Under the pieces are notes generated by a model. The model was not told the origin of the DNA. It saw only the letters and a program-made list of their open reading frames with translations, and did no database searches. DNA of 64,000 nt, from contig NZ_JADOBI010000008.1 of the NCBI RefSeq assembly GCF_015644585.1, positions 1 to 64,000 of the forward strand. The letters run 5' to 3'. Below are positions 17,806 through 25,562 of the stretch, piece after piece; the first letter of the stretch is position 1, and each line of letters opens with the position of its first letter. Origin of the DNA: Rahnella laticis (lineage in GTDB: Bacteria > Pseudomonadota > Gammaproteobacteria > Enterobacterales > Enterobacteriaceae). Position numbers and translations under genes: made by a program.

Positions 17806-18333
17806 ATGAATATCCAGAAAATCGTTTTAATTTTAGCTATGGCTTCCGGTGTGGCAATGGGCGCTGCAAATGCGAAAGACCAGGGCCACGGCACAATCAC
17901 TTTCACCGGTTCTATTATTGATGCGCCTTGCTCAATTACGCCTGAAAGCTCCGATCAGACTATCGACCTGGGTCAGGTTTCCAATCTGGCGCTGAAAGAC
18001 GGCGGCCGTTCAATTCCGCAGGTTTTCACTATCAAACTGGAACAGTGTGATATCACGACGTCCAAAACCGTGACTACCACGTTTTCCGGTACCGCATCGT
18101 CTGCAAATAAAGACCTGTTAGGTCTGGCGGGTACGGCGAAAGGGGCTTCTATCGGCATCAGCACTACCACCGGTGATCTGGTCAAATTAGGCTCTGCGTC
18201 TCCGGCGCAGGCGCTGCTGACGGGCACCAATAACCTGTCCTTTGCCGCTTATCTGCAAGGCGACGGCGCGAGTGCAACTATCGTTCCGGGAAGCTTCCAG
18301 TCAGTGGCTAACTTCGCACTCGACTACCCGTAA
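17806..18333 (+). CDS. Major fimbrial subunit (FimA/MrpA type)
   Basis: This is the likely main shaft pilin of a chaperone-usher fimbria. The 175-residue chain has a signal peptide (about 1-23, ending ANA), the N-terminal donor-strand segment starting GTITFTGSIIDAPCSI, two cysteines for the pilin disulfide (about 45 and 83) and the C-terminal FALDYP end that contacts the chaperone. It is first in the operon, followed 120 bases later by a minor subunit. Operon order is like Proteus MR/P and Serratia Smf fimbriae; identity to either cannot be measured here. Confidence 0.9.
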   Translation: MNIQKIVLILAMASGVAMGAANAKDQGHGTITFTGSIIDAPCSITPESSDQTIDLGQVSNLALKDGGRSIPQVFTIKLEQCDITTSKTVTTTFSGTASSANKDLLGLAGTAKGASIGISTTTGDLVKLGSASPAQALLTGTNNLSFAAYLQGDGASATIVPGSFQSVANFALDYP

Positions 18334-18452
18334 GAAACTGAGCGGCGGATACCCCGGTATTCGCCTTCACGTCGCCATGCTGGTGCTTATTAAAGCCATA
18401 CCAAAACGCTCAGCATGGCGTGTGTCAGCGATGTACAAACCCGGATTTTCGC

Positions 18453-19010
18453 ATGTCATTAGCCTGCTCAATTTGCAAGAAAGCGCTGCCTTCTCTGCTG
18501 GCACTGTCCGCTCTGGGCGCGACCTTTAGTTTTGCACTCGCCTCGCCGTCTGCCCCTGAATTTGGTCACGTCCACATGCAGGGCAGCATCATCGATACGC
18601 CTTGCGCAATATCCACCGCAGACATTCATCAGAGCATCGAAATGAGTGTATCGACGGTTGGCGAGATGGTGCTTAACGGCCGGGGCTCACAAAAGGCTTT
18701 TTCACTGAATCTGGTGAATTGCGATCTGAATTCACACAGCCAGGAACAACCCGACAGCACGCATTTCAGCACTACGTTTGACGGGCCTTCTGATCACGGT
18801 TTGTTTCGCATCAGCGGTGCCGAAGGTGTCGGATTGCAGATCACTGACGCGCTGGGCCATCCCGCGACGCCGGGGCAGCCTCTCCCCTCAGGGGCATTAG
18901 TGCCGGGAACTCAGCGACTGGATTATATCCTGCGTCTGGTGAGTAACGATCAACCTCTGAAAGTGGGCGAGTATCACGCCATTTTGCGTTTTAAAGTTGA
19001 CTACTTCTGA
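18453..19010 (+). CDS. Minor fimbrial subunit (MrpB position)
   Basis: This 185-residue pilin-domain protein has a signal peptide (MSLACSICKKALPSLLALSA onwards), the MQGSIIDTPCAI donor-strand and Cys region, a second Cys (VNCDLNS) and the terminal FKVDYF. It sits between the main pilin and the usher, the place held by MrpB in MR/P fimbriae, and may end or initiate the shaft. The frame opens at 18420, but the signal peptide begins properly at 18453. Its stop overlaps the usher start (TGATG). Confidence 0.82.
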   Translation: MSLACSICKKALPSLLALSALGATFSFALASPSAPEFGHVHMQGSIIDTPCAISTADIHQSIEMSVSTVGEMVLNGRGSQKAFSLNLVNCDLNSHSQEQPDSTHFSTTFDGPSDHGLFRISGAEGVGLQITDALGHPATPGQPLPSGALVPGTQRLDYILRLVSNDQPLKVGEYHAILRFKVDYF

Positions 19011-21565
19011 TGATTTTAAAAGTGAAAAACCGTATTCCGTCCGCCAGAAACAGTCGGTTACCTGCACCTTTTTACGGGGTTTTATGCCCGATAGCCGTAG
19101 GTGTTCTGATGGCGCTGTTTCCGGTTCGCAGCGTCCTCGCTGAAGAGGCCGTGCAGTTCAACACCGATGTGCTGGATGTGAAAGAGCGCGCCAATATCGA
19201 TCTGGGGCAGTTTTCTCAGCCGGGCTATGTGATGCCGGGGAAATATCAGCTTTCGCTGCACGTGAATAAATTCGATATCCCGGATCAGAGCGTTGAGTTT
19301 CTGGCTCCCGAAGGTGACCCGAAAGGCAGTGAAGCTTGTCTTACGCCGGAAATGGTCGGGAAATTTGGCCTGAAAGCGGCGACGTTAAAAGGGGCGACCT
19401 GGTGGCACGAAAACCAGTGCCTCGATTTGAAATCTCTGGATGGCATCACGGCAACCGCCGATCTCGGCACCGGCGCGCTGAACATCAACGTGCCACAAGC
19501 CTACATGGAGTACACGTCGGAAACCTGGGAACCGCCATCCCACTGGGATAACGGCATTGCGGGCGTGCTGTTTGATTACAACGTGAATGCGATGAACTCA
19601 AGCCAGAGCGACGGCGGGCGCAGCCGTACCGTCAGTGGCAACGGGACCACCGGCGTGAACCTCGGGCCGTGGCGTCTGCGCGCTGACTGGCAGGCGCAGT
19701 ACAACAAGTCCACCGGCGAAAACAGCACAACGCAGAAGAACTGGGACTGGAACCGTTTTTACGCTTACCGCGCCGTGACGTCACTGCGGGCGAAAATGGT
19801 GCTCGGCGAAACGTCACTGAACTCCGCCATGTTTGACAGCTTCCGGTTTAGCGGTGCCAGTCTGGTCACCGACGACAACCAGCTGCCGCCAAACCTGCGG
19901 GGCTATGCGCCGGAAGTGGTCGGTGTGGCGAAAACCAATGCCAAAGTCACCATCAGTCAGCAGGGGCAGGTGTTGTATGAAACGACGGTCGCGGCAGGGC
20001 CGTTCCGGATCCAGGATCTGAACTCTGCGGTCTCCGGCAAGCTTGATGTGAAAGTCGAGGAGCAGGACGGCAGCATTTCTACTTTTACCGTCGATACCGC
20101 CAGCATTCCTTATCTGACCCGTCCGGGGCTGGTGCGTTACAAAGTCTCCGCCGGTAAGCCTGAAGATTACAGTCACCACATGCAGGGCCCGGATTTCGCC
20201 ACGGGGGAATTTTCCTGGGGCGTCAACAGCGGCTGGTCGCTGTACGGCGGCGCGCTGTTAGCCGGAGATTATAACGCAGCGTCACTCGGTGTCGGGCGTG
20301 ACCTGCTGGCCTTCGGGGCGATGTCGGTGGACGTCACGCAGTCGCAGGCTCAGTTACCGGATGAAGGCACTAAAAGCGGCAAATCTTTCCGTGTCAGTTA
20401 CTCAAAACGCTTTGATGAGTACGACAGCCAGGTGACCTTCGCCGGTTACCGCTTCTCGGAAAAAAACTTCATGAATATGTCGCAGTATCTGGACAGACGT
20501 TACGGCGAAAACACCAGCGACGGCAGCGACAAAGAGCTGTACACCGTGACATTCAATAAGCAGTTCCGGCCGCTCAATATCAGCGCTTACCTGAACTACA
20601 GCCATCAGACCTACTGGGATCGCGATGCGACCGATACCTGGAACCTGTCGGTTTCTAACTTTTTTGACGTCGGACGCTTTAAAAACGTCAGCGTCAGCGT
20701 CTCGGCTTACCGCTCGCAGCGCGACGGATCCAACGACGACGGCATGTACCTGAGCCTGTCTTTGCCGTGGGGTAACGGCGGCAGCCTGAGCTACAACAGC
20801 CAGTACAGCGACGGCAGTAACAACCGTACTGTGGGTTACTACAACCGGCTGGATGAGAACAATAACTACCGCATTAATGCGGGCACGACTTCCGACGGGC
20901 AGGGCACCGGCAGCGGGTATTTCACCCACGACGGCGATAAAGCCAGCATGACCGCCAACGCCAGCTATACCGGCAGCGAGTACAACGCCTACGGGATTTC
21001 CATGCAGGGCGGTTTAACCGCCACCGCACAAGGGGCCGCGTTGCACCGGATCAGCACGCCTGGCGGCACGCGAATGATGGTTGATACCGACGGTGTGAGC
21101 GATGTCCCGGTCCACGGCTCCGGTGGCACGGTGCGGACAAACTCCTTTGGTAAGGCTGTTGTCAGCGATGTCAGCAGCTATTACCGCAGCAGTGTGAACG
21201 TTGATCTCGACAAACTGCCGGACAACGTGGATGCCACCCGTTCGGTGGTGCAGGACACGCTGACGGAAGGCGCCATTGGCTACCGCAAGTTCGGCATTCT
21301 GGCCGGGGAAAAAGCGATGGCGATCATCAGACTGGCCGATGGCAGCTCACCGCCGTTCGGCGCGGAAATCCGCAATAAGCAGGGCACGCAGACCGGGATC
21401 GTCGGCGAAAACGGCAGCACCTGGCTCTCCGGTATTCGTCCGGGAGAATCCATGGACGTCAGCTGGAATGACGCCGTGCAGTGTCGCATTGACCTGCCAT
21501 CTCCGCTGCCTGAGCAGGGCAAAGGGCTGTTGCTGCCGTGCCGCCTGCTGAAAAAGAACAACTGA
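19010..21565 (+). CDS. Fimbrial outer-membrane usher protein (PapC/FimD/MrpC type)
   Basis: This 851-residue usher assembles and secretes fimbrial subunits across the outer membrane. It has a signal peptide (about 1-45, ending VLA), an N-terminal chaperone-binding domain beginning VQFNTDVLDVKERANIDLGQF, a 24-strand barrel with the plug region (about 230-330) and C-terminal domains with SSPPFGAEIRNKQGTQTGIV and the closing Cys pair (VQCRIDLPSP..LLPCRLL). Length is normal for ushers. It overlaps the upstream gene by one base and is followed 84 bases later by the chaperone. Confidence 0.95.
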   Translation: MILKVKNRIPSARNSRLPAPFYGVLCPIAVGVLMALFPVRSVLAEEAVQFNTDVLDVKERANIDLGQFSQPGYVMPGKYQLSLHVNKFDIPDQSVEFLAPEGDPKGSEACLTPEMVGKFGLKAATLKGATWWHENQCLDLKSLDGITATADLGTGALNINVPQAYMEYTSETWEPPSHWDNGIAGVLFDYNVNAMNSSQSDGGRSRTVSGNGTTGVNLGPWRLRADWQAQYNKSTGENSTTQKNWDWNRFYAYRAVTSLRAKMVLGETSLNSAMFDSFRFSGASLVTDDNQLPPNLRGYAPEVVGVAKTNAKVTISQQGQVLYETTVAAGPFRIQDLNSAVSGKLDVKVEEQDGSISTFTVDTASIPYLTRPGLVRYKVSAGKPEDYSHHMQGPDFATGEFSWGVNSGWSLYGGALLAGDYNAASLGVGRDLLAFGAMSVDVTQSQAQLPDEGTKSGKSFRVSYSKRFDEYDSQVTFAGYRFSEKNFMNMSQYLDRRYGENTSDGSDKELYTVTFNKQFRPLNISAYLNYSHQTYWDRDATDTWNLSVSNFFDVGRFKNVSVSVSAYRSQRDGSNDDGMYLSLSLPWGNGGSLSYNSQYSDGSNNRTVGYYNRLDENNNYRINAGTTSDGQGTGSGYFTHDGDKASMTANASYTGSEYNAYGISMQGGLTATAQGAALHRISTPGGTRMMVDTDGVSDVPVHGSGGTVRTNSFGKAVVSDVSSYYRSSVNVDLDKLPDNVDATRSVVQDTLTEGAIGYRKFGILAGEKAMAIIRLADGSSPPFGAEIRNKQGTQTGIVGENGSTWLSGIRPGESMDVSWNDAVQCRIDLPSPLPEQGKGLLLPCRLLKKNN

Positions 21566-21649
21566 CAACTCCGTGACGCAGGCATAGCGAAGCGCAATCT
21601 GGCCGGATGCCTGACTCCACACAACCTTTTATGACTCAGTGAAGTCTCT

Positions 21650-22414
21650 GTGAACATGACTATGAATATCTCAAAAAGCCGTATGAAAATCGCCCTGAGC
21701 GCTCTCGCTCTGATACTGACCGCCCAGCAGGCGCATGCCGCCATTGCGCTCGACAGAACCCGCGTGATTTTTAACGCCGGGCCGAAATCCCTCACGCTGG
21801 GTATCAGCAACCAGAATAAATCCCTGCCTTATCTGGCGCAGGCCTGGCTCGAAGATGCCGACGGGAAAAAAATTGAAGCACCGGTGATGGCGTTGCCGCC
21901 GTTACAGCGTGTGGAACCGGGAGCCAAAGGGCAGGTGAAGATCCAGACAACCGGTAGCCTGGCCGGATTGCCGCAGGATCGGGAATCGCTGTTTTATTTC
22001 AACGTGCGTGAAATCCCGCCAAAAAGCAGCAAACCGAACACCCTCCAGCTGGCGCTTCAGACCCGCGTAAAAATGTTCTACCGCCCGGAAACGCTGGAAA
22101 TTAAGCAGGGTGACGATAATGAAGCGCAGAAAAAACTGACGCTCGTCCGCCAGGGCGACAGCTATCAGCTGACTAACCCGACGCCGTATTTTGTGACGAT
22201 CGTTGCCGCGTCGGCGTCGGCAAAAGGTAATTCCGTCGACGGCTTTAAACCGGTGATGGTGAGCCCGAAAAGCAGCATTGCGCTGGGCGCTTCCGGCAGC
22301 GTGCTCGGCAGCCATCCGGTGCTGACGTTTGTGAATGATTATGGCGGTCGTCCGAAGCTTAATTTCAGCTGCAACGGCAGCACCTGTGCGGTCAGCAGCG
22401 TCACCGCAGGCTGA
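21650..22414 (+). CDS. Periplasmic fimbrial chaperone (PapD/MrpD type)
   Basis: This immunoglobulin-fold chaperone caps subunits in the periplasm and hands them to the usher. The roughly 254-residue precursor has a signal peptide (RMKIALSALALILTAQQAHA), then AIALDRTRVIFNAGPKSLTL with the family Arg, the FYFNVREIPPKS signature (about 117) and the TPYFVTIV subunit-binding strand. The start is uncertain between GTG 21650, ATG 21656 and ATG 21662. Operon position after the usher matches MrpD. Confidence 0.92.
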   Translation: MNMTMNISKSRMKIALSALALILTAQQAHAAIALDRTRVIFNAGPKSLTLGISNQNKSLPYLAQAWLEDADGKKIEAPVMALPPLQRVEPGAKGQVKIQTTGSLAGLPQDRESLFYFNVREIPPKSSKPNTLQLALQTRVKMFYRPETLEIKQGDDNEAQKKLTLVRQGDSYQLTNPTPYFVTIVAASASAKGNSVDGFKPVMVSPKSSIALGASGSVLGSHPVLTFVNDYGGRPKLNFSCNGSTCAVSSVTAG

Positions 22415-22448
22415 TGAGCGGGCAATGCGCAGGATAACGGAGAGGGGT

Positions 22449-23006
22449 ATGAGCAGAAAAAAAGTGGGGGCGCGGTATCTGGCCTGCGTGATGCTGACGG
22501 GCGGAATGCTGCTGTCGGCCAATTGCGCCGCAGGTAACCAGAACACCAGCGCAGGGGAGGGCGATCTGCAAATCCACGGCGCGCTGATGGAAGCGCCGTG
22601 CCTGCTGGAAATGCGCTCAGAGTTTCAGGACGTAAAAATGGACAGTTCGGTCATTGCCCACCTTCATAAAACCGGCGATACCGGTCAGCCGGTTCAGGTT
22701 ACCTTTCGTTTGCTGGGTTGCCTTGCGGCTCGCGCGGGCATAAAGGAAATGCCCGTTGTGAGTTTCCAGTCACCGGCTGATCCGGATGAGCCAACGTTAC
22801 TGCAAATTGGCGGTATCTCCGGCATTGGCCTGCGGATCCTCGATGAGCAGGGGCGGCAAATCATGCCCGGCGAACGGCACCGGCCACAGTTCAGCAGCAC
22901 CGGTGGTAATACGCTGGTTTACAACGTGATCCCGGTGCGCACCCGCGCACCGCTGACCACGGGCCGCTTTCGGGCCACGGTAGATTTTCGGATGAATTAT
23001 GAATAA
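22449..23006 (+). CDS. Minor fimbrial subunit (MrpE position)
   Basis: This 185-residue pilin-like protein has an N-terminal signal sequence (YLACVMLTGGMLLSANCAA), the GALMEAPCLLEM donor-strand and Cys region, a second Cys (LLGCLAARAG) and the closing FRMNYE. ATG 22449 has GGAGAGGGG just upstream and is preferred over the longer frame from 22335, which would overlap the chaperone gene. Its end overlaps the next subunit by 8 bases. Confidence 0.82.
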   Translation: MSRKKVGARYLACVMLTGGMLLSANCAAGNQNTSAGEGDLQIHGALMEAPCLLEMRSEFQDVKMDSSVIAHLHKTGDTGQPVQVTFRLLGCLAARAGIKEMPVVSFQSPADPDEPTLLQIGGISGIGLRILDEQGRQIMPGERHRPQFSSTGGNTLVYNVIPVRTRAPLTTGRFRATVDFRMNYE

Positions 23007-23553
23007 GACGAAAGCAGGCATGTTATTTGCCGTCGTTACTTTGCTGACGCCTGTTTTTGGTGTGCAGGCAGCGCCCGGAAATACCGGCGATAACGACTCT
23101 ATGGATATCAACATCACCGGCACGGTGGTGGCGAACGGTTCCTGCACCTTTAACCAGGGCGGCACGCTGAATGTCGATTTTGGCGAGGTGAAGCTGATGG
23201 CGTCGGGCACCGATACGGTGGAGCTTTCCGGAAATTACAGCAAACCGCTGGTTAGCGATTTCTTCTGCGACGGGGATACCGAGGGGTTGTTGCAGATGAA
23301 ATTCACCTCCACCTCCGGCAGCTATGAAACCTATCAGGGTGCGCAGGTGCTGGCGGCGGATAAAGCGTTTATCGGGATTGAACTGCTGGTCAACGGCGCA
23401 CCACAGAATATGGGTGAGTGGTTCACCATCGATCAGAACGCGGCTCCGGCGCTGAAAGCCCAGCTGGTTCAGCTGAATACGACCACCAGCGAAAGCATTG
23501 TCAGCGGTGACGTCTTCACCGCGTCCGGCACGCTGACAATGGCGTTTAACTGA
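22999..23553 (+). CDS. Minor fimbrial subunit (MrpF position)
   Basis: This 184-residue exported protein has a signal peptide ending about residue 25 (GVQAAPG), a pilin domain with INITGTVVANGSCTF, a second Cys (DFFCDGDTEG) and the C-terminal TLTMAFN donor-strand end. The start overlaps the upstream coding end, which suggests coupled translation. It is probably a fibrillum or adaptor pilin. Confidence 0.85.
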   Translation: MNKTKAGMLFAVVTLLTPVFGVQAAPGNTGDNDSMDINITGTVVANGSCTFNQGGTLNVDFGEVKLMASGTDTVELSGNYSKPLVSDFFCDGDTEGLLQMKFTSTSGSYETYQGAQVLAADKAFIGIELLVNGAPQNMGEWFTIDQNAAPALKAQLVQLNTTTSESIVSGDVFTASGTLTMAFN

Positions 23554-23563
23554 GGTGCGCGTG

Positions 23564-24061
23564 ATGAGAAAAACGGTGTTTTTATGCCTGCTGGCGGCAT
23601 TGCTGATGCAGACGACGTACGCAGCGCAAACCGGCGACAGCGTGACGTACAACTTTAAAGGGCATTTTCTGGTGCTTCCCGCCTGCGTGATCAGCGATGA
23701 CAAGGTGCTGGATATTGCCTTTAACACCGTCGGTGTGAAAAAAGTGGACGGAATGAACTACAAACAAACCATTCCGTACACCGTGGAATGCAAGGGCGAG
23801 CCGGATAATACGCCGCTGAACCTGACGGTCACCGGTACGGCAGAGAGCTTTGATGACGCGGCGGTGACAACGGACGCCGCCGGTCTCGGGATACAAATTC
23901 AGGCCGACGGCCAGCCGCTGAAACTGAATACGGCGAAGGCGACGACGCTCGGTGCGCTGAGTTCACTGGTATTAACGGCGGTGCCGGTCAAAGACCCGGC
24001 CACGGAACTGACGGCGCAAACCTTCTCTGCCACGGCGACGCTGAAGGTGGATTATCAATGA
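23564..24061 (+). CDS. Minor fimbrial subunit (MrpG position)
   Basis: This 165-residue pilin-like protein has a signal peptide (MRKTVFLCLLAALLMQTTYA), Cys residues at VLPACVIS and TVECKGEP and the closing ATLKVDYQ. ATG 23564 follows GAGG by eight bases and gives a clean signal peptide. Its TGA overlaps the next start (ATGA). It belongs to the set of tip adaptor subunits. Confidence 0.85.
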   Translation: MRKTVFLCLLAALLMQTTYAAQTGDSVTYNFKGHFLVLPACVISDDKVLDIAFNTVGVKKVDGMNYKQTIPYTVECKGEPDNTPLNLTVTGTAESFDDAAVTTDAAGLGIQIQADGQPLKLNTAKATTLGALSSLVLTAVPVKDPATELTAQTFSATATLKVDYQ

Positions 24062-24603
24062 GAGGCCTGATGAAATTCTTTGTGTGCTGCGGGTTTGCCG
24101 TGGCGGTTGTGCTGATCGGTATATTGTTTATCACGCCGGTCGGCGCTGCCGAAAATAACCTGAAATTCAGCGGCACGCTGGTCAGCGACCCGTGCGAGCT
24201 GGATCCGGCCACCAGCGAACTGACAATAGATTTTGGTACGGTGATCAGGAAAGGGCTGTACCTGCACCCGCGTACTAACGCGAAACCTTTCACCATCAAC
24301 CTGATTGAGTGCGACACCGCGCAGGGCGACCAGGTCACCATCACGTTCAGCGGTACGGAAAGCTCAGCGCTCCCGGGCACGCTGTCGGTCACCGGCACAA
24401 CAGGCATTGCGATCGGGCTGGAAAACACAAACGGTACGCCGCAGGCACTGAACCAGCCAACGCCGGTTTATACCCTGGCTAACGGCACCAACAGTTTTAC
24501 CTTACAGGCTTATGTGGCAGGTGAACCTGACGCTATACAGGCGCAGTCAATAACGACGGGTGACTTCAGCGCGACGGCCACTTTTGAAATGGCCTACCCA
24601 TAA
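24058..24603 (+). CDS. Minor fimbrial subunit next to the adhesin
   Basis: This 181-residue exported pilin has an N-terminal hydrophobic signal (FFVCCGFAVAVVLIGILF), the KFSGTLVSDPCELDP segment, a second Cys (LIECDTAQG) and the end ATFEMAYP. ATG 24070 is an alternative start with GAGAGG close upstream. It is the last pilin before the two-domain adhesin and so probably joins the adhesin to the tip. Confidence 0.85.
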   Translation: MRGLMKFFVCCGFAVAVVLIGILFITPVGAAENNLKFSGTLVSDPCELDPATSELTIDFGTVIRKGLYLHPRTNAKPFTINLIECDTAQGDQVTITFSGTESSALPGTLSVTGTTGIAIGLENTNGTPQALNQPTPVYTLANGTNSFTLQAYVAGEPDAIQAQSITTGDFSATATFEMAYP

Positions 24604-24621
24604 CTTCAAATCAGAATACAG

Positions 24622-25542
24622 ATGATGAAAATGAAAAGTTTAAATTTGGGACGATTATTCCTGCTTTTTATAGTGTTGATGCTGGGTGGACAGCAGGCGA
24701 GGGCAGATATACATGGTGTATTGGGAATTAATGGCCCCAATTCAGGTGCTAAATGTGCAGACAGTAAGTCGTGGTATTTATGGATATTTACTTCAGAAAA
24801 ATTCCAAGTTTCTTCAGGGCCATGCTCCATAACTAGCGATGGTTATGTTCCCAAAACGGGAATGTATAAGGTAGAAATGATCATTAGGGACGTGAGTACA
24901 ACTAGGTTAATTTATGATGCGTCGACAAATCCCTTTATGCTTGATGCTACAAAGACAATTGCGCAACAATCTGTTGCTGCATACGGATATTCAGATTCGT
25001 TCTCTTCGGTTTCGGCCGGAACAATTATATGTCAATATCTTGTAGATAGTGCAGGCCATAGGTATACCCCAATCGGTGGCAGCGGTGGTTGTAATGACGG
25101 AGATTCTTCACCTTTACCACCAACCCCGCCAATACCCGACACCGCCTGCACCCTTAACGACGGCAATGCCCTGAATGTGAATTTAGGTAACGTTGACCGT
25201 TCGCAGATGCCGACCGTTCCGGGTTCCGGTTCTATGCGCCATCTTCAGGTGCCGGTTGATTGTACCGGCGGCGATGTGACTGTGAATATGCAACTTAATT
25301 ACACGCCGATTGTATTAAGCGCCGGACAGGTGATTAAATCATCATCAAACGGATTGGGGGTATCAGTGGTTTATAACAGCAAAATACTCTCTTCAACGGA
25401 TATTACGCCGGTGACATTTACCACCGGTTCGAATTCTATGGATCTTGCGTTTCAGGCAGTGCGTGACCCGAGCGTTGAAATAAAAGATGTACCCACCGGG
25501 GCATTTACCGCGAGTGCCGTATTAGTGATGACTCAACAATAA
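24622..25542 (+). CDS. Probable two-domain tip adhesin of the fimbria
   Basis: This 306-residue protein has a signal peptide (about 1-29, ending ARA), an N-terminal domain (about 30-165) with no family I recognise, a Pro-rich linker (SSPLPPTPPIPDT, about 167-180) and a C-terminal pilin domain with CTLNDGNALNVNLGN, CTGGDVTVNM and a TASAVLVMTQQ end. This is the layout of fimbrial tip adhesins such as MrpH. The N-terminal half is visibly more AT-rich than the surrounding operon (about 24600-25120), as if exchanged separately from the pilin half. The receptor is unknown. The O-oligosaccharyltransferase gene follows after only 20 bases. Confidence 0.8.
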   Translation: MMKMKSLNLGRLFLLFIVLMLGGQQARADIHGVLGINGPNSGAKCADSKSWYLWIFTSEKFQVSSGPCSITSDGYVPKTGMYKVEMIIRDVSTTRLIYDASTNPFMLDATKTIAQQSVAAYGYSDSFSSVSAGTIICQYLVDSAGHRYTPIGGSGGCNDGDSSPLPPTPPIPDTACTLNDGNALNVNLGNVDRSQMPTVPGSGSMRHLQVPVDCTGGDVTVNMQLNYTPIVLSAGQVIKSSSNGLGVSVVYNSKILSSTDITPVTFTTGSNSMDLAFQAVRDPSVEIKDVPTGAFTASAVLVMTQQ

Positions 25543-25562
25543 TTATAATTCTTGGAAAAATC

